In this document: piece after piece, positions 34,292 through 42,996 of the stretch
How positions within the stretch are numbered: the first letter of the stretch is position 1
Layout of the letters: each line of letters opens with the position of its first letter
Origin: Planctomycetota bacterium
GTDB taxonomy: Bacteria; Planctomycetota; Phycisphaerae; UBA1845
Length of the DNA stretch: 64,000 nt
Assembly (NCBI GenBank): GCA_029558835.1
Contig: JAKQDH010000121.1
Span: forward strand, 62,001 to 126,000
Reading direction: 5' to 3'
Program-made: the position numbers and the translations under genes
The notes under the pieces: model-generated
Told to the model about the DNA's origin: nothing
Seen by the model: the letters and a program-made list of their open reading frames with translations, nothing else
Database searches by the model: none

Positions 34292-34735
34292 GGCCGTACC
34301 CTTGCCTGCGGTCTCGTAGCTCTTGCTCGAGAGAGACTCGCGTGGGACGGCCGGGCAATACGCGTGCCAGTCACCCCGCAGTGCAACTGCACCGCACACC
34401 GGATATGGGGCTGCAATCCACGAAGGGCGGTCCAGCCCGGTGGTCCGGGTGCCGGCGCGCCAAGCCGGTGCGAGCGATCAGGAGAAGCTGCCGGAGAGAC
34501 TGGCCGGCGCGTTTTCTCATGCCGGTTGTGCAGGCGTCGGCCAAGCACGGCCATACCTTCCGACCTGTGCACCTTCAAGTCTCGAAGGCTGACTCCGAGG
34601 ACGCCGCTGCGGGGCGGAAGGCCGCCTGACTTGCCACGAAGGTCGCCACGACTGGTTGAGAATCGACGGAAGTCCGGCCCGGAATGAATACGCCGCAGGA
34701 TCGCAACCTGCGGCGCCCCAGGGACGTACCGAGAC
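34292..34735. other. Intergenic region left of the island
   Basis: No gene is supported. It probably holds the rnf operon promoter on the minus strand, though I see no clear box. Its right end has the hairpin 34691-34715, which lies where the terminator of a tRNA gene ending at 34736 would be expected. Confidence 0.4.
34691..34715 (-). terminator. Hairpin just beyond the tRNA-Gly fragment
   Basis: A perfect 9-bp stem CGCCGCAGG / CCTGCGGCG encloses a 7-base loop. It lies 20 bases beyond the 3' end of the tRNA-Gly fragment, in tRNA sense. It may be the original 3' flank (terminator) of the tRNA-Gly gene, now separated from the intact gene by the island. No such hairpin follows the intact tRNA at 42349. 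Confidence 0.4.
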
Positions 34736-34777
34736 AGCGGGCGATGGAATTCGAACCCACGACGTCCAGCTTGGGAA
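34736..34777 (-). repeat. 3' fragment of tRNA-Gly(CCC): putative left attachment site
   Basis: These 42 bases match 42349-42390, the 3' part of tRNA-Gly(CCC) from the discriminator base to the anticodon loop, with one difference (A for G at 34748). The match stops abruptly at the anticodon loop, and the 5' half of the tRNA is missing. Both copies have the same orientation, as expected for attL/attR left by site-specific integration into a tRNA gene. Confidence 0.75.
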
Positions 34778-35199
34778 TTCGGTGCTCGGCGCGCAAGTGG
34801 TTGTGGCGCAGGCAGTTGCAACGCGTTTTTCGGCCAAGAACGAGGGTCACAGCTGACCCCGCAAGTCACTGAGAACTCGATAACAAGTCACCACCAAGTG
34901 ACGACTGACCAAGTTTGTGACCAACTCGCGGAGAGACGCATACCCGAACCTAACCCAGACTGCGGGCCAAAGGAACGCCGATTCCCGCAAGGCGTCCGGA
35001 CCGATCGGCCGGCATTCGTGTTCAGCCCGGGTACGACGCTGACGTGTCTCAACCCTCCTTCGGGCCAGACGCGTGAGGGTAGGACAAGCAGGCGCATTGA
35101 GGTACGGAGGAGCTTGACCCGGCCCCAGCCGGGCCTTAGGCTTGTTCGCATAAAGGGACATTACTTATCCCTTGCAGCAAACGAACGTGAGCGAGCAGA
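34778..35199. other. Left end of island, non-coding, with CAAGTCAC-type repeats
   Basis: There is no gene. A cluster of short repeats lies at 34862-34922: CAAGTCAC at 34862 and 34884, CAAGTGAC at 34895, and CAAGTTTGTGAC at 34910. GTCAC and GTGAC form an inverted pair. They could be recombinase arm-type sites or an operator for the AbiE operon. AGGAACGCCGATTC (about 34976-34989) recurs near the other end of the island (about 42269-42282). The sequence GGTGCTCGGCGCGCAAGTGG starting at 34781 resembles a stretch left of the tRNA-Gly(UCC) gene. Confidence 0.4.
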
Positions 35200-35994
35200 A
35201 TGGCGGCCGCGACCGTGGAAGACTGGGTCGATTCCCTGCAGGCACAGGGGAAATACGCGTTTCTCCGCGCCGAGGCGATCAGTGGCAGCGGCCTGTCCGC
35301 CGAGGCCGTCAAGAAAGCTCTCCAGCGACTCGCCCGCCGGAAGCGCGTCGTGAAGGTCAAGAACTACTTCTACGTGATCGTGCCGCTCGAGTACCTCCAT
35401 GCCGGCAGCCCTCCTCCCTCGTGGTTCATCGATGATTTGATGAAGGCGATGGACCGACCGTACTACGTCGGGTTGCTCAGCGCGGCCGGCATCCACGGCG
35501 CCTCTCATCATCAGCCCCAGGAATTCCAGGTGATCACGAATCGGCCGGTCCGCCCCCTGCAGGTCGGTCGCACGCGCGTTCGGTTCTTCACCAGCAAGCG
35601 CGCCGCGGACACTGCGGTGCAAAGCGTGAAGACGCCGACGGGTGGCATGCGCGTGTCCACGCCGGAGGCGACGGCTTTCGATCTGGTTCGTTTCGCCAAG
35701 GTCGCCGGCCAGATCGACAACGTCGCCACGGTTCTGGCGGATCTGGTTCCGCTGCTTGATCCGAAGCGGATGTTGAAGGTAGTGCGCGCCGGGGGTGATG
35801 TTCCCAATGCACAGCGTCTCGGTTACTTGCTCGACAAGGTCCGCGGGCGATCACAGGCGAAGGCGTTCCATGAATGGCTCAAGCGTCAATCTCCTCGTAC
35901 CGTCCCCCTTCGGCCAGGACGGACGTTAGCCGGAGCCGAGGAGGATCGGCGCTGGCGCGTGCTCGTTGGTGATCCCGTCGAGGTGGAATCGTGA
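35200..35994 (+). CDS. AbiEi family antitoxin / transcriptional regulator
   Basis: The protein has 264 residues. The N-terminal winged helix (YAFLRAEAISGSG, AVKKALQRLARRKRVVKVKNYFYVI) and the following YYVGLLSAAGIHGASHHQPQEFQV, FFTSKR and STPEATAFDLVRF segments are those of AbiEi proteins. These bind their own promoter and counteract the AbiEii nucleotidyltransferase toxin. The next gene is AbiEii and overlaps it (GTGA at 35991-35994), the usual operon form. The family is known for phage abortive infection and plasmid maintenance. Confidence 0.88.
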   Translation: MAAATVEDWVDSLQAQGKYAFLRAEAISGSGLSAEAVKKALQRLARRKRVVKVKNYFYVIVPLEYLHAGSPPPSWFIDDLMKAMDRPYYVGLLSAAGIHGASHHQPQEFQVITNRPVRPLQVGRTRVRFFTSKRAADTAVQSVKTPTGGMRVSTPEATAFDLVRFAKVAGQIDNVATVLADLVPLLDPKRMLKVVRAGGDVPNAQRLGYLLDKVRGRSQAKAFHEWLKRQSPRTVPLRPGRTLAGAEEDRRWRVLVGDPVEVES

Positions 35995-36833
35995 TACCGC
36001 AGGCGCACATCACGGCATGGCGCGCGACCGCACCGTGGGGCGACGACGCCCAGGTTGAACAGGACCTCGTGCTCTCGCGGGCAGTTGTCGAGTTGTTCAC
36101 CAATGCGGAATTGGCGGAGTTGCTCGCACTTCGCGGTGGAACGGCTCTCAACAAGCTGTTCATCCAGCCGGCCAGTCGGTACTCGGAGGACATCGACCTG
36201 GTGCAGGTAAAACCGGGAGCCATCGGTGGCGTACTGAACGCGATTCGCCGGCGGCTCGATCCCTGGCTCGGGCGGCCCAAGCGGTCGAGTGGCGAGGCCA
36301 GCGTGACGCTAACCTATCGCTTCGATTCGGAAGTGCCGCCCGTTCGCCCATTGCGGCTGAAGATCGAAATCAACACGCGTGAGCACTTCGCGGTGCTGGA
36401 ATACAATCGGCTTCCGCTCCTGGTGGAGAATCCCTGGTTCACCGGCGAGGCCGACGTGTCGACGTACGCGTTGGACGAACTGATGGGCACGAAGCTCCGC
36501 GCGCTGTACCAGCGGCGTAAAGGGCGCGATCTCTTCGATCTTTGGCTGTGCCTGAGTCGCGGGCTAATCGACCCGGCGCAGGTGGTGGCGTGTTTCAGTG
36601 CGTACATGCAGCACGAGGGACGGACGATCTCGCGTGCCGAGTTTGAGCGCAATCTGTTCGAGAAGGAGAGCAACTCGGCATTCCTTGACGACATAAGGCC
36701 CCTACTTGCTACGGAGATCAGCTACGTCGCCAAGGAAGCCGTGACGCTTGTTCGCGAGAACCTTGTCAGTCGTTTGACTGGAGAGCCCTGGCGGGGAGCG
36801 TCGTCTGCTGACGTGGACAAGCCGCTCCCATGA
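35991..36833 (+). CDS. AbiEii-type nucleotidyltransferase toxin
   Basis: The protein has 280 residues from GTG 35991, overlapping the AbiEi stop. The nucleotidyltransferase core is clear: ALRGGTALNKLF (near 46-57) and the metal motif SEDIDLVQ (near 65-72), then PLRLKIEINTREHF with the third acidic strand, and KLRALYQRRKGRDLFDLW (near 167-184), the C-terminal motif of the family. The toxin is thought to transfer nucleotides onto an RNA target, probably tRNA, when AbiEi is lost. Confidence in the family is high; the target is family knowledge only. Confidence 0.9.
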   Translation: MIPQAHITAWRATAPWGDDAQVEQDLVLSRAVVELFTNAELAELLALRGGTALNKLFIQPASRYSEDIDLVQVKPGAIGGVLNAIRRRLDPWLGRPKRSSGEASVTLTYRFDSEVPPVRPLRLKIEINTREHFAVLEYNRLPLLVENPWFTGEADVSTYALDELMGTKLRALYQRRKGRDLFDLWLCLSRGLIDPAQVVACFSAYMQHEGRTISRAEFERNLFEKESNSAFLDDIRPLLATEISYVAKEAVTLVRENLVSRLTGEPWRGASSADVDKPLP

Positions 36834-36875
36834 TGCGATTGGCATTTGGTGGCTCGGTTGCGCAGGTGTTTTCCG

Positions 36876-39689
36876 ATGAATCGCCGGATCGGACCTCTCG
36901 ACAATCACTCCTCACCGGAGGACAAGATCGCCCTGTTTAGTTCACTCTTCCGCGGACGTGATGATGTCTATCCCCGCCGCTTTGAGAGTCGCCGAACCGG
37001 TAAGTCCGGCTATCAGCCCGCCTGCGCCAACGAGTGGGTCCGAGATGTATGCGAGAAACCGAGGGTCAAGTGCGCCGAATGTGCCCACAGACGCTTTCTG
37101 CCCGTCACGGACGACGTGATCCGCTGGCACCTGTCCGGGCAGGACGACGACGGTCGAGAGTTCGTTATGGGCGTCTACCCGATGCTCCTCGACGAGACGT
37201 GTTTCTTTCTGGCCATTGACTTCGACAAGGCGCAGTGGCGCGACGACGTTGCCGCAGTTCTGGAGACCTGTCGCAACATGGACCTGCCGGTAGCCCTGGA
37301 ACGATCGCGTAGCGGTAACGGCGGGCATGTGTGGTTCTTTTTCGATGAGGCCGTCCCTGCCGCGCTGGCGCGCAAGCTCGGCTCGCACGTTCTCACTGAG
37401 ACCATGGAGCGCCGACCCGAAATCGGGCTGGACTCATACGACCGCTTCTTTCCCAACCAGGACACGCTGCCACAGGGCGGGTTCGGGAATCTGATCGCGC
37501 TGCCGCTGCAGCGACAGGCCCGGCAGTGTGGGAATACCGTCTTCCTCGACGACCAGTTGGACCCATATGCTGATCAGTGGGTATTTCTGTCGCAGACTCG
37601 CAAACTGGAGCGATGCCAGATTGAGGATGTTGTCCGTCGCGCCGAAGGAAAAGGGCGCATCGTCGGCGTGAGGCTTGCGTTACCTGACGAGAAAGACGCT
37701 GCGCCGTGGGCGGTTCCGCCGTCGAGGCGTCGGAAAGAAATCCCCATCGCCGAGCCGTTACCCACAAACCTGGAGTTGGTTCTCGGGGACGGCATCTATA
37801 TCGCTGACGCCGGACTGCCGCCCGCCCTTCGCAACCGACTGCTTCGCCTCGCGGCATTCCAGAATCCCGAGTTCTACAAGGCCCAGGCGATGCGCCTGCC
37901 AACTTACGACAAACCTCGCATTATCGCCTGCGCCGAAGAGTACTCGAACCACATCTGTTTGCCACGTGGCTGTCAGGATGAACTGCTCCAGCTCTTGTCG
38001 GACGTGAAGATCGAGTCGGTTGTCCGAGATGAACGCTGCGCAGGCAGCCCTTTGGACGCGGCGTTTCACGGACAGCTGCGGCCGGAACAGCAGGCGGCGG
38101 CGGACGCACTGCTCGCCCACGACACAGGCGTACTGTCCGCTACCACCGCATTTGGCAAGACCGTGGTCGCCGCCTGGCTCATTGCACGACGCGCGGTCAG
38201 CACGCTGGTCCTCGTGCATCGGCGGCAATTGCTGGAGCAGTGGGTGGAACGGCTGTCGACGTTTCTTGGCTGGAACAGGAAGGACATCGGCCGGATCGAG
38301 GGTGGCCGCAAGAAGCCGACGGGGACATTGGACGTGGCCCTCATCCAGAGCGTTGTGCGTAAGGGTGTCGTGGATGACCGGGTTGCAGCGTACGGACAAC
38401 TCGTCGTGGACGAGTGTCATCACCTTCCCGCCTTCAGCTTTGAGCAGGTAGCCCGCAGAGCGAAGGCGAAGTTCGTCATCGGCCTGTCCGCCACAGTCAC
38501 TCGCAAGGACGGTCACCACCCGATCGTCTTCATGCAGTGCGGCCCTGTCAGGTATAGGGTCGATGCGAAAGAGCAGGCGGCCACGCGCCCCTTCGAACAC
38601 ACGGTCGTGGTTCGTCCTACGGAGTTCCGCCCGGTAGCGGCGGCGGACCCGGATGCCCGTCGGCAGTTTCACGATCTCTACGATCAACTTCAGAACGATG
38701 AAGGTCGCAACCGCCTCATATGCGAAGATGTTGTCCAAGCCGTAAGGGATGGACGCTCGCCTATCGTGCTGACCGAGCGCAATCGACACGTCGATTGCCT
38801 AGCTGGGATGCTCGCGCCGCAAGTCCGTCAGTTGATTGTGCTGCGGGGCGGCATGCGAAAGAGGGAAGCCGACGCGGTTGCTGCACAGTTGGCGTCGGTA
38901 CCGGAAGAGGAAGAACGCGTGCTGCTGGCGACCGGCCGATACATCGGCGAGGGTTTCGACGACGCCCGGCTGGACACCCTGTTCCTCACGCTGCCAGTGT
39001 CATGGCGTGGCACGATTGCCCAGTACGTTGGCAGGCTCCACCGCTTGCACGATCGCAAGCGCGAGGTGCGCGTGCACGATTACGCCGACCTCCATGTGCC
39101 CATGCTGGCCAGAATGTTCGACCGCCGCTGCCGAGGGTATGAGTCTGTCGGGTACACAATATCACTACCCGCGAGTGCCGTGCCAGGTTGGCCTACCAAT
39201 GTCCCCCTCCCTGTCGATCCCGTATGGAAGAACGACTACGCTGCCAGTGTCCGGCGGCTTGCCCGTGACGGAGTTGACAAGCCGCTGGCGAACCTGTTCG
39301 TTCATGCGGCACAGCCCGTGTTGCCCGATGCGGAAGGCGCGGACCGTGCCCGAAGCGCATCAGAGGCGTTCCTTTACCGCCGTCTGGAGACGTTGCCCGA
39401 GACAGCCGGTCGGTTTTGCTTGAACGCCGAGCTTCCCATCGCCTTTGATGGATGGGGGCGAATGGAAGTCGATTTGCTGTGCCAGGAGTTGAGCATCGCG
39501 ATCGAGCTTGACGGAGGCCAGCATCTGGATGACGCTGAGGCGTATCGCCGGGACCGGCGAAAGGACCTCCTCCTGCAGGAGAACGGCTACCTCGTGCTCC
39601 GTTTCCTGGCCGAGGATGTGGGCAAGCGGCTTGACGCGGTAATGGACGCGATTCTGCGGGTGCTGGCGCACCGGCGGCGAGCATGCTGA
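36876..39689 (+). CDS. TOTE-type primase-helicase-nuclease fusion (conflict system protein)
   Basis: The protein has 937 residues from ATG 36876 (TTG 36846 is a less likely start). N-terminal part: PEDKIALFSSLFRGRDDVYPRR, a zinc knuckle CxxxxxxCxxC near 60-69, then the archaeo-eukaryotic primase core with LAIDFDKA (Asp pair near 113-115) and SRSGNGGHVWFFF near 144-156, and SYDRFFPNQDT. Middle: superfamily 2 helicase with TAFGKT near 423, VVDECHH near 509, LSATVTRKDG and YVGRLHRLHD near 716. C-terminus: a DUF559/Vsr-like nuclease, MEVDLLC and IAIELDGGQH near 863-885, ending RKDLLLQENGYLVLRF. All catalytic residues appear intact. It probably acts on invading DNA. Confidence 0.83.
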   Translation: MNRRIGPLDNHSSPEDKIALFSSLFRGRDDVYPRRFESRRTGKSGYQPACANEWVRDVCEKPRVKCAECAHRRFLPVTDDVIRWHLSGQDDDGREFVMGVYPMLLDETCFFLAIDFDKAQWRDDVAAVLETCRNMDLPVALERSRSGNGGHVWFFFDEAVPAALARKLGSHVLTETMERRPEIGLDSYDRFFPNQDTLPQGGFGNLIALPLQRQARQCGNTVFLDDQLDPYADQWVFLSQTRKLERCQIEDVVRRAEGKGRIVGVRLALPDEKDAAPWAVPPSRRRKEIPIAEPLPTNLELVLGDGIYIADAGLPPALRNRLLRLAAFQNPEFYKAQAMRLPTYDKPRIIACAEEYSNHICLPRGCQDELLQLLSDVKIESVVRDERCAGSPLDAAFHGQLRPEQQAAADALLAHDTGVLSATTAFGKTVVAAWLIARRAVSTLVLVHRRQLLEQWVERLSTFLGWNRKDIGRIEGGRKKPTGTLDVALIQSVVRKGVVDDRVAAYGQLVVDECHHLPAFSFEQVARRAKAKFVIGLSATVTRKDGHHPIVFMQCGPVRYRVDAKEQAATRPFEHTVVVRPTEFRPVAAADPDARRQFHDLYDQLQNDEGRNRLICEDVVQAVRDGRSPIVLTERNRHVDCLAGMLAPQVRQLIVLRGGMRKREADAVAAQLASVPEEEERVLLATGRYIGEGFDDARLDTLFLTLPVSWRGTIAQYVGRLHRLHDRKREVRVHDYADLHVPMLARMFDRRCRGYESVGYTISLPASAVPGWPTNVPLPVDPVWKNDYAASVRRLARDGVDKPLANLFVHAAQPVLPDAEGADRARSASEAFLYRRLETLPETAGRFCLNAELPIAFDGWGRMEVDLLCQELSIAIELDGGQHLDDAEAYRRDRRKDLLLQENGYLVLRFLAEDVGKRLDAVMDAILRVLAHRRRAC

Positions 39690-39743
39690 CCACGGCGCGC
39701 TGCTCGGCGAACGGCCGGGCAGCGCAGGGCGAGGAGAAAGCGG

Positions 39744-40088
39744 ATGCCTGGAAAGCGCAAGACAGCAAACCGGTCCACGATAAGCAAGCGACAGCTTGCC
39801 GCGCTCGTCGAGGAAGCGACCGTGGACTGCTACAACGAATCGGAAGCGGTTTGCGGCTTCTACACGAAGATCGCGGATCATCTGGAAGCCCCGTTTGCCA
39901 CCGTCGTTCTGGGCGTTGATGTTGAAGTAGCGCGCGTCGAGTTGACGCGGCAGGAGGAGATTGTCGCCGTTTGTGTGCGCGGCAAGGAGCGCCAGCGGAT
40001 CCCGATCTGCGATTTGCCCCTGCCGTCGCCACCGCCGGCAGGGGCGGAGTGGATCGAGGCGTATCGCCATTGGGCTGCCGGCGCGTGA
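39744..40088 (+). CDS. CcbP-like (calcium-binding protein family) small protein
   Basis: The protein has 114 residues from ATG 39744 with GGAGAAAGCGG upstream, 54 bases after the large fusion gene. After a basic start it reads EEATVDCYNESEAVCGFYTKI, then DHLEAPFATVVLGVDVEV, an acidic EEIVAVC strand, and ends PAGAEWIEAYRHW. This is the pattern of the family named after cyanobacterial CcbP (Calci_bind_CcbP). The acidic surface could bind calcium or mimic nucleic acid. Its place directly behind the primase-helicase and before another accessory gene suggests a partner or regulator role, which is inference. Confidence 0.65.
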   Translation: MPGKRKTANRSTISKRQLAALVEEATVDCYNESEAVCGFYTKIADHLEAPFATVVLGVDVEVARVELTRQEEIVAVCVRGKERQRIPICDLPLPSPPPAGAEWIEAYRHWAAGA

Positions 40089-40100
40089 AAGAGGAGAATC

Positions 40101-41267
40101 GTGAGCGAGTATCAGTACTACGAGTTTCAGGCAATCGACCGACCACTGTCCGAGGACGACCAGCGGTGGCTCCGCGGGCTTTCCACGCGCGCCCAGATCA
40201 CGACAACGAGCTTTACCAATGTCTACCACTGGGGTGATTTCCGTGGAGACCCGATCAAGCTCATGGAACGCTGCTTCGATGCGTTCGTGTACGTCGCGAA
40301 CTGGGGCTCGCGACAGTTCATGGTCCGTCTGCCGCATGGGGCACTCGATGCCGCGCATGCCAGGCAGTACTGCCATCGATACGGCGTGTCATTGCAGAAC
40401 AAGAAGAGCTGTGTCCTGATCGATCTCTACCGTGACGAAGAGCCCGGCGAATGGGATGGTTGGGAAGATGGTCCGACATGGATGGCGTCGCTGGCCCGGC
40501 TGCGTGACGACCTGCTCGACGGCGACTGGCGATGCCTCTATCTCGCGTGGCTCGTCGGAATCGAGACAGAGAGCCTTCCCGACAGCGCCAAGGAACCCCC
40601 GGTGCCGCCGGGTTTGAAAGAGCTGACGGCACCGCTCCAGGCGTTCGCGGATTTCATCGGAATCGACACGGAGCTTATCAAGGTCGCCGCTGAACGGAGC
40701 GGACCGCGCGCTGCCAACGATCCATCCACCAGTAAACTGAAGGGCTGGATTCGCTCGCTCGCCGCCACCGAGAAGGACGAGTGGCTGCTGAGAATCGCCC
40801 GGGGAGACGAGCCACACGCCCGCCGAAGCCTACTGCGGCGTTTCAGGGAGGCGGCGCCAGATCGTAACGCGCTGCCACATGACGAGGGCCGCACACCGGG
40901 AAGAACAGTCGCCGAGATATCGGTAGCGTGGCAACAGCGTCTCGAAGCCAAGCACCGCCGCCTCGCTGAAGAAGCTGCGAAAGAGCGCGAGCGCCCGGCG
41001 AAGGCCGAAGCCCAGGCCCGGAGAGAGCGCCTCAAGAACATTGCGTCGCGCGCCCCGGTGGTCTGGGAAGAGGTCTCTGCGTGGATCGCCAAGCGAACGC
41101 CGAAGGGATACGACTGCGCCGTCGCGTTACTGACAGACCTGAAAGCCGCCGCCGCCCTCGCGAATCGAAGCGCGGAGTTCGACCGTCGACTCCACGATCT
41201 CTGCGGCCGTCACGCGGGCAAACCCACCTTTATGGGCCGGCTCCGCAGTGCCGGGCTTGTTGGGTAG
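40101..41267 (+). CDS. Conserved protein of unknown function (MSEYQYYEF family)
   Basis: The protein has 388 residues, 12 bases after the CcbP-like gene. The start MSEYQYYEFQAIDRPLSEDD and the following GDFRGDPIKLMERCFDAFVYVANWGSRQFMVRLP are, as I remember it, strongly conserved in a family annotated only as hypothetical. Residues about 1-160 look like a mixed alpha/beta domain; 160-245 are helical. From about 270 there is a highly charged helix (QRLEAKHRRLAEEAAKERER and on) that could be a coiled coil. A compact helical C-terminus follows. No catalytic motif is visible. It appears to be the last gene of the plus-strand operon of the island. Confidence 0.6.
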   Translation: MSEYQYYEFQAIDRPLSEDDQRWLRGLSTRAQITTTSFTNVYHWGDFRGDPIKLMERCFDAFVYVANWGSRQFMVRLPHGALDAAHARQYCHRYGVSLQNKKSCVLIDLYRDEEPGEWDGWEDGPTWMASLARLRDDLLDGDWRCLYLAWLVGIETESLPDSAKEPPVPPGLKELTAPLQAFADFIGIDTELIKVAAERSGPRAANDPSTSKLKGWIRSLAATEKDEWLLRIARGDEPHARRSLLRRFREAAPDRNALPHDEGRTPGRTVAEISVAWQQRLEAKHRRLAEEAAKERERPAKAEAQARRERLKNIASRAPVVWEEVSAWIAKRTPKGYDCAVALLTDLKAAAALANRSAEFDRRLHDLCGRHAGKPTFMGRLRSAGLVG

Positions 41268-41335
41268 CCGCGACCTCTTCCAAGGAGTCGCATTCCCGAG
41301 ACGCGTCGGTGTTCCGCTGACGCAGCGACAGTTGA

Positions 41336-41968
41336 TCAGGACGACTCCGACGTGGCGAATCGGCGGCCTAGGGCCCGGAGTTTCTCTTGACAGATGAACC
41401 CAGTGCGATCACTGCTGATCATCTCGGCACACCAGCCAGCTATCTCCGCCGCAGGCAAACCAGAGTCCCGGAGCGCTTCCAAGACCGGCTCGAAGCACGT
41501 CTCGATGTCGTCCGTCATCAATCCCTCGTTACTCATCTCGACTTGGCAGCTGCCCGCGGCCATCAACTCCAGCGACAGCTCCATTGCCAGCCGCAGCTTC
41601 CCCAAGTCGATCAGGCGGCCTAGGTTCTGCTGTACCTGACGATAGGCTTCGTTGTCGTAGCTGAAGTTGCGATTGATGTCCCGCTCATCGAAGACGGTCG
41701 CATCGGCAATGGCTTGCCGTGTCATTCCCACCAGCTCCCCGGGCGGTAGCTGCAAGTTGAAGCGCGCCGCGAGTTGCCGAAGGACGGCGCGATTGTCTCC
41801 GGCGAGTTCCATAAGTGCACCAATCAACTCGGCCTTCGTGCGCCTCGCCAACGCACTGCGCAGCCGTTGTCGAGCGGCGCTTGCCGTCGACGTGGACTCG
41901 GCCATATCTTCACGGGGCACGCTTTGACGGCTCGCCGGCGCCGTATCTCTCGCGTTTCTGGCACGCAT
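41336..41968 (-). CDS. Uncharacterised helical protein of the island
   Basis: The protein has 210 residues from ATG 41968; ATG 41905 is an alternative that would remove 21 residues of low complexity. It is almost all helical, with segments TKAELIGALMELAGDNRAVLRQL, DATVFDERDINRNFSYDNEAYRQVQQNLGRLI, LAMELSLELMAAG and EMSNEGLMTDDIETCFEPVLEAL. I remember similar sequences as a helical family sometimes near SWIM zinc-finger proteins, but cannot confirm it. It is convergent with the preceding gene (68 bases apart). It may be a regulator or accessory part of the island system; no function can be assigned. Confidence 0.55.
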   Translation of the reverse strand: MRARNARDTAPASRQSVPREDMAESTSTASAARQRLRSALARRTKAELIGALMELAGDNRAVLRQLAARFNLQLPPGELVGMTRQAIADATVFDERDINRNFSYDNEAYRQVQQNLGRLIDLGKLRLAMELSLELMAAGSCQVEMSNEGLMTDDIETCFEPVLEALRDSGLPAAEIAGWCAEMISSDRTGFICQEKLRALGRRFATSESS

Positions 41969-42348
41969 ACCCTACACCGATCCGCGGCGCGCCTGGATGT
42001 CGAGCCGCCGCGTCAGCGCGCCGAACACATTGACAGCGGCAACGGCTCCAGCTTACCGGCAAAATGGAATGTTGGGCATTGGGGGTGACACCAACTCTGA
42101 CCCGATGCTGGAACGAATGACCAAGAAACGACCAACTGGTGCAGTGGCCGATGTCGAATCCGACCGTAAAGCCGACATTTGGCAAGGTTTACGTATAGCC
42201 GTCGAACTGGCCGGCAAGACGAAGTCCAGCTTCCGGTATGGACTTCAAGAATCGCTGTTTCTGAGCCAGGAACGCCGATTCTGGAATCCCGCACTGGCCG
42301 GAACCGCTTCCGGCTGGATTGATGTAAGCTTTTGCGAAATAAGAAGAT
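41969..42348. other. Right end of island, non-coding
   Basis: I see no supported gene. The sequence is clearly less GC-rich than its surroundings (for example GATGTAAGCTTTTGCGAAAT near 42321), which fits imported DNA. An open frame at 41997-42350 has no recognisable features. AGGAACGCCGATTC (about 42269-42282) is shared with the left end of the island. Confidence 0.45.
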
Positions 42349-42420
<72 letters not shown>

Positions 42421-42622
42421 ACTGCGGCTGCACGCCTGACGGGCCCAGTGCGCTCCGCCGGCGCTCGTGTCCCACGCGCTGACGGGGACGAAGAGGCATT
42501 GTAGCCACCCGTTCGCGCCGGGCAAGAGTCGTTTCGCGGTGCGTTCCGGCCTATAGCGCGAACCTTGCGGCCGCGCGGGGACCTGGTTCGAGGCAGGTGC
42601 CGCCCCGGTCTTGCGGAGGCGC
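42421..42622 (-). repeat. Upstream region shared by the two tRNA-Gly genes, copy 2
   Basis: It matches 27257-27461 over about 200 bases, starting at the tRNA 5' end and stopping at GCGGAGGCGC. Differences are scattered substitutions and a few short indels, so the duplication is not recent. It includes the promoter region of the tRNA. Confidence 0.75.
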
Positions 42623-42650
42623 GGGGCGGATGGGCCTGACGCCGGCGGGG

Positions 42651-42747
42651 CGTGCCTGGCGCGGACGGGGCGTGAGTGACGGGGGCTCGGGGTGTCTGGC
42701 GCGGACGGGGCGTGATTGAGGGGGCTCGGCGTGCCTGGCGCGGGCGG
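42651..42747. repeat. Tandem repeat, about 2.5 copies of a 40-bp unit
   Basis: The units are 42651-42690 (starting CGTGCCTGGCGCGGACGGGG), 42691-42729 (starting GGTGTCTGGCGCGGACGGGG) and a partial third at 42730-42747 (CGTGCCTGGCGCGGGCGG). Each full unit ends in GGGGGCTCGG. It lies between the tRNA upstream region and the efflux operon. Confidence 0.75.
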
Positions 42748-42769
42748 CGCTTTGGCGGGGCTGGGCGGC

Positions 42770-42775
42770 TATAAT
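42770..42775 (+). promoter_or_regulatory. TATAAT box before the efflux operon
   Basis: A perfect TATAAT followed by CCCGCCC, very like TATAATCGCCGCC before apbE (27483). No good -35 lies at the right distance. If used, the message would have a leader of about 215 bases before the GTG at 42997. Confidence 0.35.
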
Positions 42776-42996
42776 CCCGCCCGGCACGGGATCGAGCGTC
42801 GAGCCCGCTCGGCCGTAGCCGCGGGAAGATCACGATGCCCCACGGTTTGCACGCGAGGCCGAGGCTGCTCGGGCCCAACGTGTTCTTGGAGGTCCGTTGT
42901 CTCGACATGAGGGCCTGCGGGCTCGAGGAATGCCCCGGCACCAGTGTCGGCCGCCGGCGGCCGAGGTCGGCCGTGCGACCCGTGGAGAGCGAATTG

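Noticed and set aside
34517-34856. Small frames around the tRNA fragment containing a WTSWVRIPS/VVGSNS-like peptide
   Set aside because: Such peptides are the translation of tRNA sequence in a coding frame and mark the tRNA fragment, not a protein.
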